A stretch of DNA of 64,000 nt, taken from Oasisia sp. SBJ-2009 (lineage: Eukaryota > Annelida > Polychaeta > Sabellida > Siboglinidae). The position numbers and the translations under genes were made by a program. The stretch lies in the NCBI GenBank assembly GCA_964017155.1, contig OZ024858.1, forward strand, positions 28,929,687-28,993,686, in the 5' to 3' direction. The notes below the pieces were generated by a model. That model ran no database searches, was not told the origin of the DNA, and was given only the letters and a program-made list of their open reading frames with translations. Positions 52,094 to 61,172 of the stretch are shown here, in pieces. The number at the start of each line of letters is the position of its first letter. The first letter of the stretch is position 1.

Positions 52094-53679
52094 TATATAT
52101 ATATGTATATATATATATATATATATCAGGTTATTAGATAAGCAAATAGTAAAAGTTTGACTAGAGGTTACAGTCTGTGTTAAACAGTTGTGCCATTTTA
52201 TTTTGTTGATAGTACAAAGTATAGATTTTTATACATCCAGTTGAAATGAAAAACTTTGAAGTTCTTTATTGCAATTCAACACTTATGAATCAGGGAAACA
52301 GCCATGTCACAAGATAGGACATGTACAGGAAGGTTTTGCTACTATCAACCAATGCTGTCAATGTGATGTTTTAGGACGGTTCGTCGATCGACCTGTCACT
52401 TCTCGTCGTCTGACCGGGTGAAGACACAGGATGTGACGGAGTCTAATCTCGTCTACAATATCCTCGAGTCGGTCCACGACCTCTGGAAGCTGAAGATGTC
52501 TCCCGAGTTTGTGAGTCATCCAGTCAGCCTCTTTCATCTAACAGGACCTAGTGGGAATGGTATTAGAAATACACTGCAGCATGTTGAGTTGTTTTAGATC
52601 ACTGTATCATAAATAAGTAAAGCATTTTTTTGAAAACATCCATGTTTAAGATGTATGATTAAACATCACTACTCTTGACATGTTGAACCCTGGGGTATCC
52701 GCCCAGATTAATAGTTAATTAAGTTAATTAATAAAATAAATGGGATCCACTGTAGGTTAGTCTGTGATGTGCTAAGATTAGGTAATTATTCTGCTGCATC
52801 CCATGTTAACAGTTAACCCTGTGTCTATAGTTAACTCTGTACACTCTCTGTAGTTAACCCTACACTCTAGCTTATGCATGTTGTGTCTATAATTAACCCT
52901 TTGTCCCACAGTGTCTCATGCACCTTGAGGACCGTCTTCAGGAGATCTACTTCAAGAGCAAGATGCTCTCGGAGTACCTGTGTGTCCACCACAAGCTGTG
53001 CATGAAGGAGCTCTCTCAAGTGCTCGGGTCAGTGCCACCAGCAGGAATCTCTTACAGCAGTCATCTCTCTGGCTGTTGAAATCTCCAGGATTTTGTTTGT
53101 ACCTTGGCATTTGAAAAGGATATGATTAGTTGACGCATTGTATCGAAGTGATTGACGGTCCATGGTCTTTGCCTTCTGGGAGGGGGTGGTATCACAACGT
53201 CATGATGACGCAATTCCAAATTTCAAGTTCAAGCAATATTATAAGTTCCATTCTATCATTTGAGTTATTGTCGAGTCTTTATAATTAGACAGCAAGAATG
53301 GGCACTTTGGAGAATCGTTATTTGAAACGAACAACATTTCAGTCCACTCGCTGCTGTGGACCTTTATCATGCACTGATGTCATGTGATATTGAAAATTTC
53401 GAATAAAAATGCACCAAAGTCAGTGTAAATTATTGCAGTCTACTTAAATCTTGGAGCCGTGAACAATATCTTTCATATCTGGTATCTCTTGTAATTGAGC
53501 CTGTTTAGGACTTCTGTAATTTAGTCAGGGATTTGAATTGTTGTTGTTAATTGATAAATGTATACTCTGCTAAGTAATACGTTGACATGTTGTCTTGCAG
53601 TGTTGACAAGAGTGACATTCCACTGCTACTGGCTGTGGCCGGCACTCACACCTCGCACCTTGCCATGGGGCTCTTATGA
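27890..53679 (+). CDS. FNIP: Folliculin-interacting protein (FNIP1/2 orthologue), complete, 20 coding exons
   Basis: Product: partner of folliculin (FLCN). In animals FLCN-FNIP is a lysosomal GTPase-activating complex for RagC/D that links nutrients to mTORC1 and TFEB/TFE3; FNIP also binds AMPK and Hsp90. Exons: 27890-27975, 32606-32726, 35217-35312, 36354-36454, 37346-37411, 38099-38199, 38979-39062, 39439-39605, 40348-40424, 41225-41345, 44236-44408, 44706-44823, 45645-45697, 46884-49118, 50301-50402, 51397-51571, 51903-51964, 52375-52510, 52912-53027, 53601-53679. All have AG/GT borders and matching phases, total 4269 nt (1422 aa), longer than the vertebrate proteins because of exon 14. 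Diagnostic blocks: [12 protein letters not shown] start; [81 protein letters not shown] (all longin/DENN N-terminal half); [50 protein letters not shown]-terminal [12 protein letters not shown]...MGLL (DENN C-terminal part). Exon limits are from sequence reading, not transcripts. Confidence 0.93.
28071..28076. promoter_or_regulatory. CACGTG E-box in early intron 1
   Basis: GCACGTGA context, similar to half of the TFEB/CLEAR element, 96 bp after the exon 1 donor. With the upstream M-box it gives two MiT/TFE-type sites around the first exon. Confidence 0.35.
28700..29157. mobile_element. MITE-like element, 458 bp, CTAG-flanked
   Basis: Terminal inverted repeats: starts CTGGCGTAAGACCAC, ends GTAGTCTTACGCCAG (14 of 15 complementary). 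It is flanked on both sides by CTAG (28696-28699 and 29158-29161), a probable target duplication, either 4 bp CTAG or TA within it. No transposase frame is seen, so it is non-autonomous. Confidence 0.7.
30640..31075 (+). repeat. AT-rich dispersed repeat, copy 1 of 3 in FNIP
   Basis: Starts with AAT triplets and TTTATTTTATTTTATAAAGC, then CCCCATATAGCCAG, a long AT-rich body with GCTTCTAAAAAT, and ends near AAAAAGATGTTTAAA. The same order of features appears at 41400-41790 and 46377-46830. Probably a SINE-like or LINE-tail family; origin not resolved. Confidence 0.5.
32335..32400 (-). repeat. Short LINE 3' tail, reverse orientation
   Basis: Reverse complement reads AATAAAACTTGATTTAATTG followed by ATTTGATTTG, the polyadenylation signal and pentamer tail of a CR1-like LINE. 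Only the extreme 3' end is visible. Confidence 0.4.
32491..32590. repeat. 25-bp minisatellite abutting FNIP exon 2
   Basis: Four units of GGGTCAGTGCACTGTGTGAC plus AAGAT. It ends 15 bp before the exon 2 start, so it occupies the branch-point/polypyrimidine region of the acceptor. Confidence 0.92.
32868..33260. repeat. AAATAC-rich palindromic element
   Basis: FNIP intron 2. Dense copies of AAATACAAATAC and its complement GTATTTGTATTT in both orientations. The left end (CATTTAAATGTATTTAAATA) and the right end (AAATACAAATGTATTTGACA) are partly inverted copies. Resembles self-complementary MITEs. Degenerate AATTCAGTTCA repeats follow to about 33420. Confidence 0.55.
33525..34105 (+). pseudogene. 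LINE 3' fragment in FNIP intron 2
   Basis: A 132-codon frame (33530-33928) matches the post-RT region of Jockey-like LINEs ([20 protein letters not shown], then [20 protein letters not shown] and [15 protein letters not shown]). The 3' UTR ends with AATAAATATATTGAATTGAA, a TTGAA tail. 5'-truncated and without a catalytic domain. Confidence 0.85.
35217..35312 (+). CDS. FNIP: FNIP coding exon 3
   Basis: Phase 0 at both ends (32 codons), Lys/Gly-rich linker [20 protein letters not shown] and so on, leading to [20 protein letters not shown] in exon 4. Weakly conserved in FNIPs, so this is the least certain internal exon, but it keeps phase and has good TAG/GTGAGT borders. Confidence 0.7.
37425..37865 (-). 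pseudogene. LINE C-terminal fragment, antisense in FNIP intron 5
   Basis: Minus-strand frame [20 protein letters not shown], then [20 protein letters not shown], continues in other frames through a [16 protein letters not shown] stretch. This is the C-terminal region of LINEs with the pattern TYGxExW ... MLxxxxRDRxTN. A CATCATCATC run at its far end is the 3' tail. Frameshifted and truncated. Confidence 0.75.
38470..39000 (+). repeat. 30/33-bp minisatellite made of the FNIP exon 7 acceptor
   Basis: About 16 units of (TTG)TTGTTACAG followed by CTCACAGTCTCGCAGTGAAT. The last unit is the true exon 7 start: TTACAG is the acceptor and CTCACAGTCTCGCTGTGAAT is its first coding sequence. Each earlier unit carries a copy of that splice site plus about 22 bases of exon. 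Confidence 0.9.
38979..39062 (+). CDS. FNIP: FNIP coding exon 7
   Basis: Encodes [20 protein letters not shown] and then EDSGFSAS. This aligns with the vertebrate FNIP stretch containing AHS..VDMP...NEDRDSGIARSAS, a regulatory serine region. The start at 38979 is the only acceptor that keeps the phase from exon 6 (one base carried over) and restores the conserved Ala-His-Ser. Upstream repeat units offer alternative acceptors. Confidence 0.82.
41180..41400. repeat. Short tandem repeats on both sides of FNIP exon 10
   Basis: TGTCTG hexamers run into the acceptor (to TTGCAG at 41224). After the donor (GTAGGA at 41346) an 11-12-bp unit TGGTCACTCTC repeats about four times to 41400. Confidence 0.8.
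41400..41790 (+). repeat. AT-rich dispersed repeat, copy 2
   Basis: FNIP intron 10. Same order of landmarks as 30640-31075 (AAT run, TATATTTATGTCATGTTGCG, GCTTCTAAAAATAAATAAAT, long AT body). More diverged. Confidence 0.45.
42420..42655 (-). repeat. tRNA-derived SINE
   Basis: Minus-strand head (42655 down to about 42583) has an A-box-like GGTCGCGTGGTAGAGTACC and a B box GGTTCAATCC at tRNA-like spacing, with GGGGAGC at the 5' end. The 3' acceptor arm does not pair (ACTGCCG) and there is no proper anticodon stem, so it is not a working tRNA. A non-tRNA body continues towards 42420. Confidence 0.65.
44577..44637. repeat. (TA)n microsatellite in FNIP intron 11
   Basis: TATATG/TATATA run between exons 11 and 12, ending about 70 bp before the exon 12 acceptor. 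Confidence 0.9.
45859..45943. repeat. (TA)n microsatellite in FNIP intron 13
   Basis: About 85 bp of TA. Confidence 0.96.
46377..46830 (+). repeat. AT-rich dispersed repeat, copy 3
   Basis: FNIP intron 13. Starts AATAATAATAAAATATAGTT, then CCCCATCCAAG, GGGTCGCTTTACAATGG, an AT body, then AAAAGATGTGTCTTGAGTGC and GTTAGTTCCATGCCCTTGGA. The most complete of the three copies. The 3' block looks conserved and may be the functional tail of the family. It ends about 50 bp before exon 14. Confidence 0.55.
46884..49118 (+). CDS. FNIP: FNIP coding exon 14 (large disordered insert)
   Basis: 2235 bp, residues about 455-1200. It opens with [20 protein letters not shown] and [20 protein letters not shown], the end of the FNIP middle domain. 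After that it is low-complexity Ser/Thr/Asp/Glu-rich with no fold visible. It carries two copies of SMFDEYF (about residues 1023 and 1097) with VFNEYLDAP between them, and WYVDLP near residue 586. Vertebrate FNIPs also have one long disordered exon here that holds phosphorylation and GABARAP-binding sites. Base composition is GC-richer than the introns. Confidence 0.92.
49160..49715 (+). pseudogene. LINE 3' fragment in FNIP intron 14
   Basis: A short translated stretch [19 protein letters not shown] matches the last residues of CR1-like LINE ORFs (FKxxLKTYLFxxAF). A long AT-rich 3' UTR follows, with AATAAAG at about 49695 and an ATTATTAATATT tail. Confidence 0.65.
49718..50120. mobile_element. 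Foldback element with arms of about 130 bp
   Basis: Left arm (about 49752-49883) and right arm (about 49964-50103, reverse complement) match over about 130 bp. Landmarks: TAATTTAACTTA, GGAGCTTAATGT, GATGAGTAC, TTTCGATCCGTCA, GACCTTGTTCAC, CTCAGATTTC and GGGATAATTTGGTTG. The core between them has a small hairpin (CTGGTCTC ... GAGACCAG). No ORF. A relative lies at 53270-53470. Confidence 0.8.
51571..51797 (+). repeat. ~45-bp minisatellite made of the FNIP exon 16 donor
   Basis: Five units of CAGGTACTAGACATATCTCC followed by AGTGTTGTTTTCACTAGACATTGTTT-like sequence, starting exactly at the exon 16 donor (CTACAG then GTACTAG). Each copy repeats TTTCAG-GTACTAG, which looks like an acceptor followed by a donor. 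Confidence 0.9.
52037..52124. repeat. (TA)n microsatellite in FNIP intron 17
   Basis: TA run with a few ACATA and CTATA interruptions. Confidence 0.93.
53270..53470 (-). mobile_element. Diverged relative of the foldback element
   Basis: Minus strand starts GATATTGTTCACGGCTCCAA, matching the left flank/arm start of the 49.7-kb element (ATATTGTTCATGGCTCCAA). The plus strand also shares the block ACATTTCAGTCC...GGACCTT...TGATGTCATGTG. A single partial copy in FNIP intron 19. Confidence 0.55.
53601..53679 (+). CDS. FNIP: FNIP coding exon 20 (C-terminus)
   Basis: Encodes [20 protein letters not shown] and AMGLL then TGA at 53677. This aligns with the invariant FNIP C-terminal end (SNDLPLL.AIASTH...ILL). 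It is preceded by TTGTCTTGCAG. It confirms that the gene ends just before the minisatellite. Confidence 0.95.
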
Positions 53680-53689
53680 CACCCTCACA

Positions 53690-54240
53690 CTGCTGGGATA
53701 CGTTACACCTGCCCACGGGACTGCTGGGATACATCACACCTGCCACAGGACTGCTGGGATACGTTACACCTGCCCACGGGACTGCTGGGATACACCATAC
53801 CTGCCCGTGAGACTGCTGGGATACATCACACCTGCCATGGGACTGCTGGGATACGTTACACCTGCCATGGGACTGCTGGGATACATCACACCTGCCATGG
53901 GACTGCTGGGATACATCACACCTGCCCAAGGGACTGCTGGGATACATCATACCTGTCCATGGGACTGCTGGGATACATCACACCTGCCCGTGGGACTGCT
54001 GGGATACATCACACCTGCCATGGGACTGCTGGGATACATCACACCTGCCCAAGGGATTGCTGGGATACATCATACCTGTCCATGGGACTGCTGGGATACA
54101 TCACACCTGCCATGGGACTGCTGGGATACATCACACCTGTCCATGGGACTGCTGGGATACGTTACACCTGCCACGGGACTGCTGGGATACATCACACCTG
54201 CCCATGGGACTGCTGGGATACATCACACCTGCCATGGACA
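53690..54240 (+). repeat. 30-32-bp minisatellite directly after the FNIP stop
   Basis: About 17 units of GGGACTGCTGGGATACATCA and CACCTGCC(CAT), starting 11 bp after the stop codon, so within the FNIP 3' UTR. The 334-codon plus frame and the minus-strand frames over it are artefacts of the repeat and are not in the FNIP frame. Confidence 0.93.
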
Positions 54241-56819
54241 CGCAACATGTCTGATGTCTGACAGAATGTCTTGCCAGAGAGAACAGTGGGACACCTGTGC
54301 AATGAACTGCTCCAGAAGAATCCTCATTCCTCACGTGACAAGCCACACACCAGCTGATGGTGATGTGTCACATCCAACTGCTTCAACGTGTAGACTGGTA
54401 CTGAATGACTTCAGTACCGGGGTAGTTGGTGGAGATGTCAGTTTGTTTTATTCTGCGTCTAGTCTTGCAAAACTTCACACTGGTTACTCTGCAAGGTACA
54501 GAAAGCTATATATTATGATTTCAGTAACAAAGTGGATATATATTATTTCCCTGCCAATATAGAGTCAAGATGACATAATCACAAATCACTCCCACTTTAC
54601 ACAATGACAGAACCGACTGAAGATTAGTGACAAATCTTCCATCAAGCAACATTCTTATGTCATCTCTGACCAAGATGTAGTTGTGTTGATTGCTAAACGT
54701 GGTTGTTCAGAAATTAATTTGTTGACTGTGACCAATGTGGAGCAATGAAAATTAATATTTTTCAGGCAAGACATGTTAGTGTGCGCATTTTAGTCCCTCC
54801 ATTGGCAGGGGGCAGCACTGTCACTTCATACAACACAACATTACTCACATCCACGTCTTGTTGTTATCACAGTAGCAAATTCTTTTGCAAATTTTGCTAT
54901 TAATTATTATTAACTGATATTTGAAAAGATTGTTCCTGTGAATTTCTCAAAAGTAGTAATGATGAGATTTAATTATGAGATTGCATTGTTCGTGCGACAC
55001 AGTATGTCTTCCTGGAACTGTATTTTAGAAAGCGATCAAAATGTTGTTTATGTGACCAAACTGGTGTTTGTGATATTTGTAATGAGGGCTGTTTTCAGAA
55101 CACACAATGAAATGACTGTGTTTACTATGGCAGACCAGTTGGTGAAAGGCACTCGTGAAAAGGTCCACCACAAACTGTTATAATGTCTGATACGTTGTGC
55201 AATGTCACAGTGTCTTAGGACACAAGCCCACAAACTCACCTCTAACGATGATGAATTTATAGTGCAGATGTTTTTTTATATTGATCATGTGGTAACTATT
55301 TAAATCTTGTGCGGTGGTTGAGAAAGTGAATGAAGCTAGTCAAATGGGGGAGAACAAAACGTTGTCTGCCATTTGTGGGTTATGTAATTATTATGGGTGA
55401 CATTTACGTTTCAGGGGTTGCCCTTACTTGACACGTCATGACAACATATTTTTGACATTCACATCAGTATTCATTATTTTGTCATTGTCGATTCACTCCA
55501 TGTTTTCTTCCTATGTTTACTTTCAGCATTGCTTCAGACAAGGGAAAAAGTTACATATTAACACATATTAATCAGCCATATTCTGTTCCATTTCCATATT
55601 TGCACTGTGGCAGTCCTACATCATGGAGTAACATCAAAAATATTGATTTTATATATATAATTTCTCAGGTTGTAAACATTTATTTTCAGGAGAGTTTGTT
55701 CTAGATGCAGTCAGAAGGCAGGAGATCTTTGTGAAGTTTGTTTCTTCTGATCAGCTGAATAGTGTTTTATCGTGAAATTCTTCTGATGGATAACTGGAGA
55801 ACATAGTTATAGATGTTAATATTTAACTGTGCATGCTTTACAATTTAAATTTTAAACACTGGCGCATGCTGTTGCAAACACCATTAAGAATGCATTCTGC
55901 ACACAAGCAGTTGTATAACCGATGATACTTTTATACAGTTCTATGCAAACTTCCTATTGTTTAGGCATCATGTAAATATTTTGTCTTGAAGGATTCAAGT
56001 GACAGTTATAACAGTGGTTAGATATAGTGTGTAGTTAAATAAACCAATTAAGTTAATCTGTACAGTTGTGGTGCAACAATTGCCTGTTATATTTAAGTAT
56101 GCGTGCAGAGTTTGTGACTTGATGTGAATATTTTCATAGTGGCCTTATTTATCAAAGATGCTAGGTGTGTTGAAGTTTACTAGTCTTCTGTACAGCTTAG
56201 ATACCATGTCTGCTCACCCTACTGTAGGGTTTATTTGTGAATTGTACATCTGTGTTTGATCAATTTTCCAGGGCTATTGTTTATAAAAGTAAAGGTTTTA
56301 CTCTAAATCCTGTGTTGTATTTGTTTGAACAAGTAGGACAAATAGTTACTCTATACTGTGAATGTTTGGACTACACTTTTCCGTGGTGTTTTCCTTGTGT
56401 TGAGTAATATTAGTGCAGGAGATATTGCAGTTGATTCTCAAATTGAGGGTATAATTCCCACTTTGATTTTCAGTTTCACCAGTATATGAAGTGTCAAAAA
56501 ATAGGTGATGGACATTTAAGAAATGTAGCTTTAATCCGTTGCTTATTGCCTGCATTTTTGGACACCATCTTTAAAAATGGAGGCCATTTTCAAGCAGAAA
56601 TTCAAAACAGATGTCCTACCAGGAAGTCTGTTGCTTTAAACTAAAAAAGACGACAATTGTTCACCATAAAATTCTGATTCTGTCAGTACACGGGTGTATT
56701 AATATTATTTAGAAGAAAAAAATATGTCAAATTATGGAATATTTATTTTTGGATTTCCTATCAGTTTACATGCAATTTACTATGTATCTGTGTCATTTTA
56801 GCTTTATTCTGTACATTTA
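54241..56819. other. FNIP 3' UTR / intergenic
   Basis: No gene recognised. It probably includes the rest of the FNIP 3' UTR; AATAAA at 56038-56043 is one possible end signal, but not a firm one. Confidence 0.4.
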
Positions 56820-57474
56820 ACAAGATTTAACAAGATTGCCACCTAGAGAATCAACTCTAGATGGCAGGTGGACAAGGAAGCCCTTTGGCTTATCGAGAGT
56901 CCAACCTATCTAACTAAATGTACACTGCCCTTCTTAGGTACATGTCAATTTTATTTTTAAACATATTAACACTACTAGCACCTACACAATCAGCCGATAA
57001 TCTGTTCCATTCATTTACTGTTCTTTGTGAAAATGAAAATTTTCTAATATCTAGTCTATACTGCTTCTTTGCTAATGTAGTTCCATGTCCTCTAGTCCTT
57101 CTCTCTTCCTTAACAGAGAAAAAAATATTTCTGTTAATATTTTCATACCCATTCAATATTTTAAAAACTTCTATTTGATCTCCTCTCAATCTCCTGGTTT
57201 CTAGTGTTGTTAATCCACATTCTTTTAGATGCATTTCATAACTAATATTCCTGAGTTTTTGTGTCATTTTGGTTGCTCTTCTTTGTACTCTTTCTAGTAT
57301 ATCAATATCCTTCTTGCGATATGGCCTCCATGCCTGTATGCAATATTCCAAATGAGGCCTAACTATTGTTTTGTACAGCGGTATTATTAGTTCTTTTTCC
57401 TTGTACACTATATTTCGCCTAATTAATCCAAGAATTTGTTCTGTTTGTAGCCTGTTTTTAGGCAGACATAACAT
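56820..57474 (-). pseudogene. LINE 3' fragment, minus strand
   Basis: A 186-codon frame matches the C-terminal third of a common CR1/L2-like LINE family: LGLIRRNIVYKEKELIIPLY, VRPHLEYCIQAWRPYRKKDI, LERVQRRATKM, LTTLETRRLRGDQIEVFKIL, FSFSQRTVNEWNRLSADCV. The frame is open but the RT catalytic core is missing, so it is a 5'-truncated insertion. The 3' end has a TTAAATCTTG tail near 56820. Confidence 0.9.
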
Positions 57475-58677
57475 TCTGACACGTTTCTAAATAGTATTGG
57501 AATTACAGAAGTACAATTTGTCAATTACCTCATATTTAATGACAAACAAATATAATACACTCCTGCTGTAGCGAGCCACTCTAGAGACTATATACCTATT
57601 TAGGATTGAGACATTTAAGTACGTTCTCTGGCATCCATCTGCTGATAACTTCAATCTCGGCATCTAAGCTCAATTTCCAAGGATTCAGTGCCTCTAACAG
57701 GGCGCTCTAATTATTAGCGTCTCTGTGGTGTAGCGGTCACCACAGTGGCGCCACACCATGGATCAGGTATCCTTTTTCTTGTTCTTTCGGTAATCAACTA
57801 TTGGCGTTGCTGACGATTTCATGGATGGTGCGGTAAGTGAGCCAGTTGTGCAAGTGTGCGCTGTGCATAGCTGATTGTCACAGTATATAAAACCATAATC
57901 AATTGTTTTACAAATTAAAAGTAAATAAAATGGGAGGTACCTGCTAGGTGGCAGCACTGTAGTCGAGTCCTAAACTTCGTAAACCAAACGATTGGCGACG
58001 AAGTAAATATTCAAAATATTTTTACAGCGGCGTGACAGGACAGCACACATTAAGAGGTGAGCGATCAGCATTATACATGATACAACACGGTGCAAAACCG
58101 CCGAATAATTTTCGATACAGTCACTAGTTAACTGTTAATGTGCGGCATTCGTTGTGAGCGATAATAGGTGTTGCGTACATGCTTTGTGCAAGACTCCCAA
58201 GAGTATACAACACATGGCCAACGTAATAATATTATCGGATATTATATGATAACTGGCTATTTATTTCAGACCAAGACAGTTTATATAAATATATGTACAC
58301 ATGTTGATTTTTTAATTGTGATGTACGTATGTCAAAGTCACAAAGGATGCAGAAGAAAAAAAAATTCTAGGTAATCTTCCAGTTAACTGGCCCAAATTAT
58401 TAGAGCCTTTTCAAAACGGTTTAACGAATTTTTGTATGTGTTCAGAATGTCATTCTACAGCATTTCCGGTACAAAGAAGTCAGATATAATTTTTTTTTAA
58501 TTGTGTTTTAGATCAATTTAATGCCATAGAGTTGATGTAAATAACTAAGCCGATGTCACAGGGTGCGAGCAGTTGGCACAAACTCAGTAGTGTGAGCATC
58601 TAGCCTTGATTCCTTCAAGGCCAGGGTGGCCGACCACTTCACATAACAGTAACATAACCAGCACTCCCATTCCCCCT
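57475..58677. other. Intergenic, nothing recognised
   Basis: Near 57719-57757 CTCTGTGGTGTAGCGGTCAC resembles a tRNA A-box, but no B box follows at the right distance. No gene called. Confidence 0.4.
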
Positions 58678-58755
58678 GTTAGACAGTCTGAGTGATACAT
58701 CTGTTAGACAGTCAGAGTGATACATCTGTTAGATGGTCTGAGTGATACATCTGTT
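58678..58755. repeat. 24-bp minisatellite, 5' part
   Basis: Three units of GACAGTCTGAGTGATACATC TGTT-type, the same as the array at 60326-61170. They are separated from it by the 1.57-kb insertion. Confidence 0.9.
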
Positions 58756-60325
58756 CCAGCTAGGCCATTTCACAAGGGCGCAATGCCCTGCCCTCATTTA
58801 CATGCGCCCTGTTCCTTTTGTCTTGCGCCCTGTGCCTTTTATTAGCGCCCTGTCCTTTAGCAGTAGCCTGGTGCAATTGCCAGTGCTGGTCAAACTCAAA
58901 GTGTCTAAGACAGCTCAACAGGTCAATACTTGCTTCCCATTGGCTTGAAACAATTGTATCCAATTAATTACTTCAAAGACTTCCATGTGGGACAAGGGCA
59001 ATAAAGTAGATGCCCTTCTAGACCACCCAGATGCAGCCTGTTCTATTGCTTCTATGATTGGGTGATGTAATCAACTGATGTTGTTGCTTCTATGAAGTAG
59101 TTTAAAACATTGTAGCAAGGGAGTTGGCTGCACTTCCAAGTACTGGAACGTCAATTTCTATGTGATCTACTAGTTATGGGGAAACTTTTTCTGTTGTACA
59201 TGACAAAGTTTTTTTGTAATTTATCTAGACCGGGGAAATAGTAAACTGTTTAAATAAAATAAGTGCTAAAAGGATACAATATGAAGGCCTATCTATATTA
59301 AAATAAACAGTGATATTTGAGCTATTTATACAGCAATGTTGTATTCAAACAGAAATTGTCCCTGAATTATTTATTTCTTAATACATGTACAGTACTATAT
59401 GAGTTAATGTTATTATTATGCATTCTGTAAATGTCAGTATGCCACGTTTAATGGAAAACTTTCATCAACACAATAATTGGAATCTCACAAACACATGTTA
59501 AATATTGTAGAACATTTACCAAAAAATAGATATACTGTGTTATACAATATAATAATTATTACACGGTGACAAGTGTTTTATTTGATATATTGGATGTTAA
59601 TTGACAAGTAATGCCATTAATAATAAATGTCCACTAGGCTTATACATTTTCATGAAACCACAAACAAGTGCTGCAGTTGACTACTAAGTTTCTACTATAG
59701 CCAGTTATAGGACGTTAAATTGATATTTCACAATAAAACAAAAAGTAATGCAACAGTGGTCCCACCTGGAGAGTAGCTCATCAAATTCATCCCTGGTCAG
59801 TAGAAGAGTATAGTGGATATAGATAAGTAATTATAATTAACCATCTGTGTTTAATGCGTTGCAAATTGGCGAATGAAGACAGAAAGAAGTATGTGGACCT
59901 CAATGTCTCAGAGAAGAGACTACCACTCTGCATCAAAATGTTAAATAGATAAATGATTAAGGAATTGTTGGAATGGAGTGTTATCCAATGGTTTGCACAC
60001 CCTACAATAGTTGTGTTACCAATAAAACACCTTGTACCCTACTAACGTTCATTTGACTGTGTAATATTACTATAAATCATCATGCATGTTTAGGACGTCT
60101 GGTACATATGACTGCATTTCCCCTGGGCAACAATGAGTTACTTAGCTAGCTGTAATCGGTCAATATATGATACTGCTCCATTTCATGAAAATTAACTAAA
60201 TACCAGAGTTAAGTATAAAAAAACGTATTTCAAAAGATGTGCCCTCAAAAATGTCGTTCACGCATAAAAGTGCCCTCCGTCTGCCAACTGCACCCTGTCC
60301 TTTTCAAGACCTAGCTGGAACACTG
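58756..60325. mobile_element. hAT-like non-autonomous DNA element
   Basis: The right end, read inward, is CAGTGTTCCAGCTAGGTC. The left end is CCAGCTAGGCC preceded by TGTT. Shared terminal bases are about 12 plus further partial matches (GGGCGCA versus GGGTGCA). Subterminal GCGCCCTGT(T/G)CCTTTT motifs repeat three times near the left end, with inverted relatives near the right. CATCTGTT (8 bp) sits on both sides, but it is also part of the host repeat. The CAGTG start and 8-bp flank suggest hAT. No transposase frame. Confidence 0.6.
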
Positions 60326-61172
60326 CATCTGTTAGACAGTCTGAGTGATACATCTGTTAGACAGTCTGAGTGATACATCTGTTGGACAGTCTGAGTGATA
60401 CATCTGTTGGACAGTCTGAGTGATACATCTGTTGACAGTCTGAGTGATACATCTGTTGGACAGTCTGAGTGATACATCTATTGACAGTCTGAGTGATACA
60501 TCTGTAGACAGTCTGAGTGATACATCTGTTGACAGTCTGAGTGATACATCTGTTGACAGTCTGAGTGATACATCTGTTGGACAGTCTGAGTGATACATAT
60601 ATTGACAGTCTGAGTGATACATCTGTAGACAGTCTGAGTGATACATCTGTTGACAGTCTGAGTGATACATCTGTTGACAGTCTGAGTGATACATCTGTTG
60701 GACAGTCTGAGTGATACATCTGTTGACAGTCTGAGTGATACATATGTTGGACAGTCTGAGTGATACATCTATTGACAGTCTGAGTGATACATCTGTTAGA
60801 CAGTCTGAGTGATACATCTGTTGACAGTCTGAGTGATACATCTGTTGGACAGTCTGAGTGATACATCTATTGACAGTCTGAGTGATACATCTGTAGACAG
60901 TCTGAGTGATACATCTGTTGACAGTCTGAGTGATACATCTGTTGACAGTCTGAGTGATACATCTGTTGACAGTCTGAGTGATACATCTGTAGACAGTCTG
61001 AGTGATACATCTGTTGACAGTCTGAGTGATACATCTGTTGACAGTCTGAGTGATACATCTGTTGACAGTCTGAGTGATACATCTGTTGACAGTCTGAGTG
61101 ATACATCTGTTGACAGTCTGAGTGATACATCTGTTGACAGTCTGAGTGATACATCTGTTGACAGTCTGAGTG
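60326..61172. repeat. 24-bp minisatellite up to the PRPF31 start codon
   Basis: About 35 units of GACAGTCTGAGTGATACATC plus TGTT, TGTTG, TGTA or TATT. The last unit reads GACAGTCTGAGTG and then turns into ATGTCTCTGG, the PRPF31 start. Long open frames on both strands are artefacts of the 24-bp (8-codon) period. Confidence 0.95.

Noticed and set aside
53558..54562. 334-codon plus-strand ORF after FNIP
   Set aside because: It opens in FNIP intron 19, is in a different frame from exon 20, and consists mostly of the 30-32-bp repeat.
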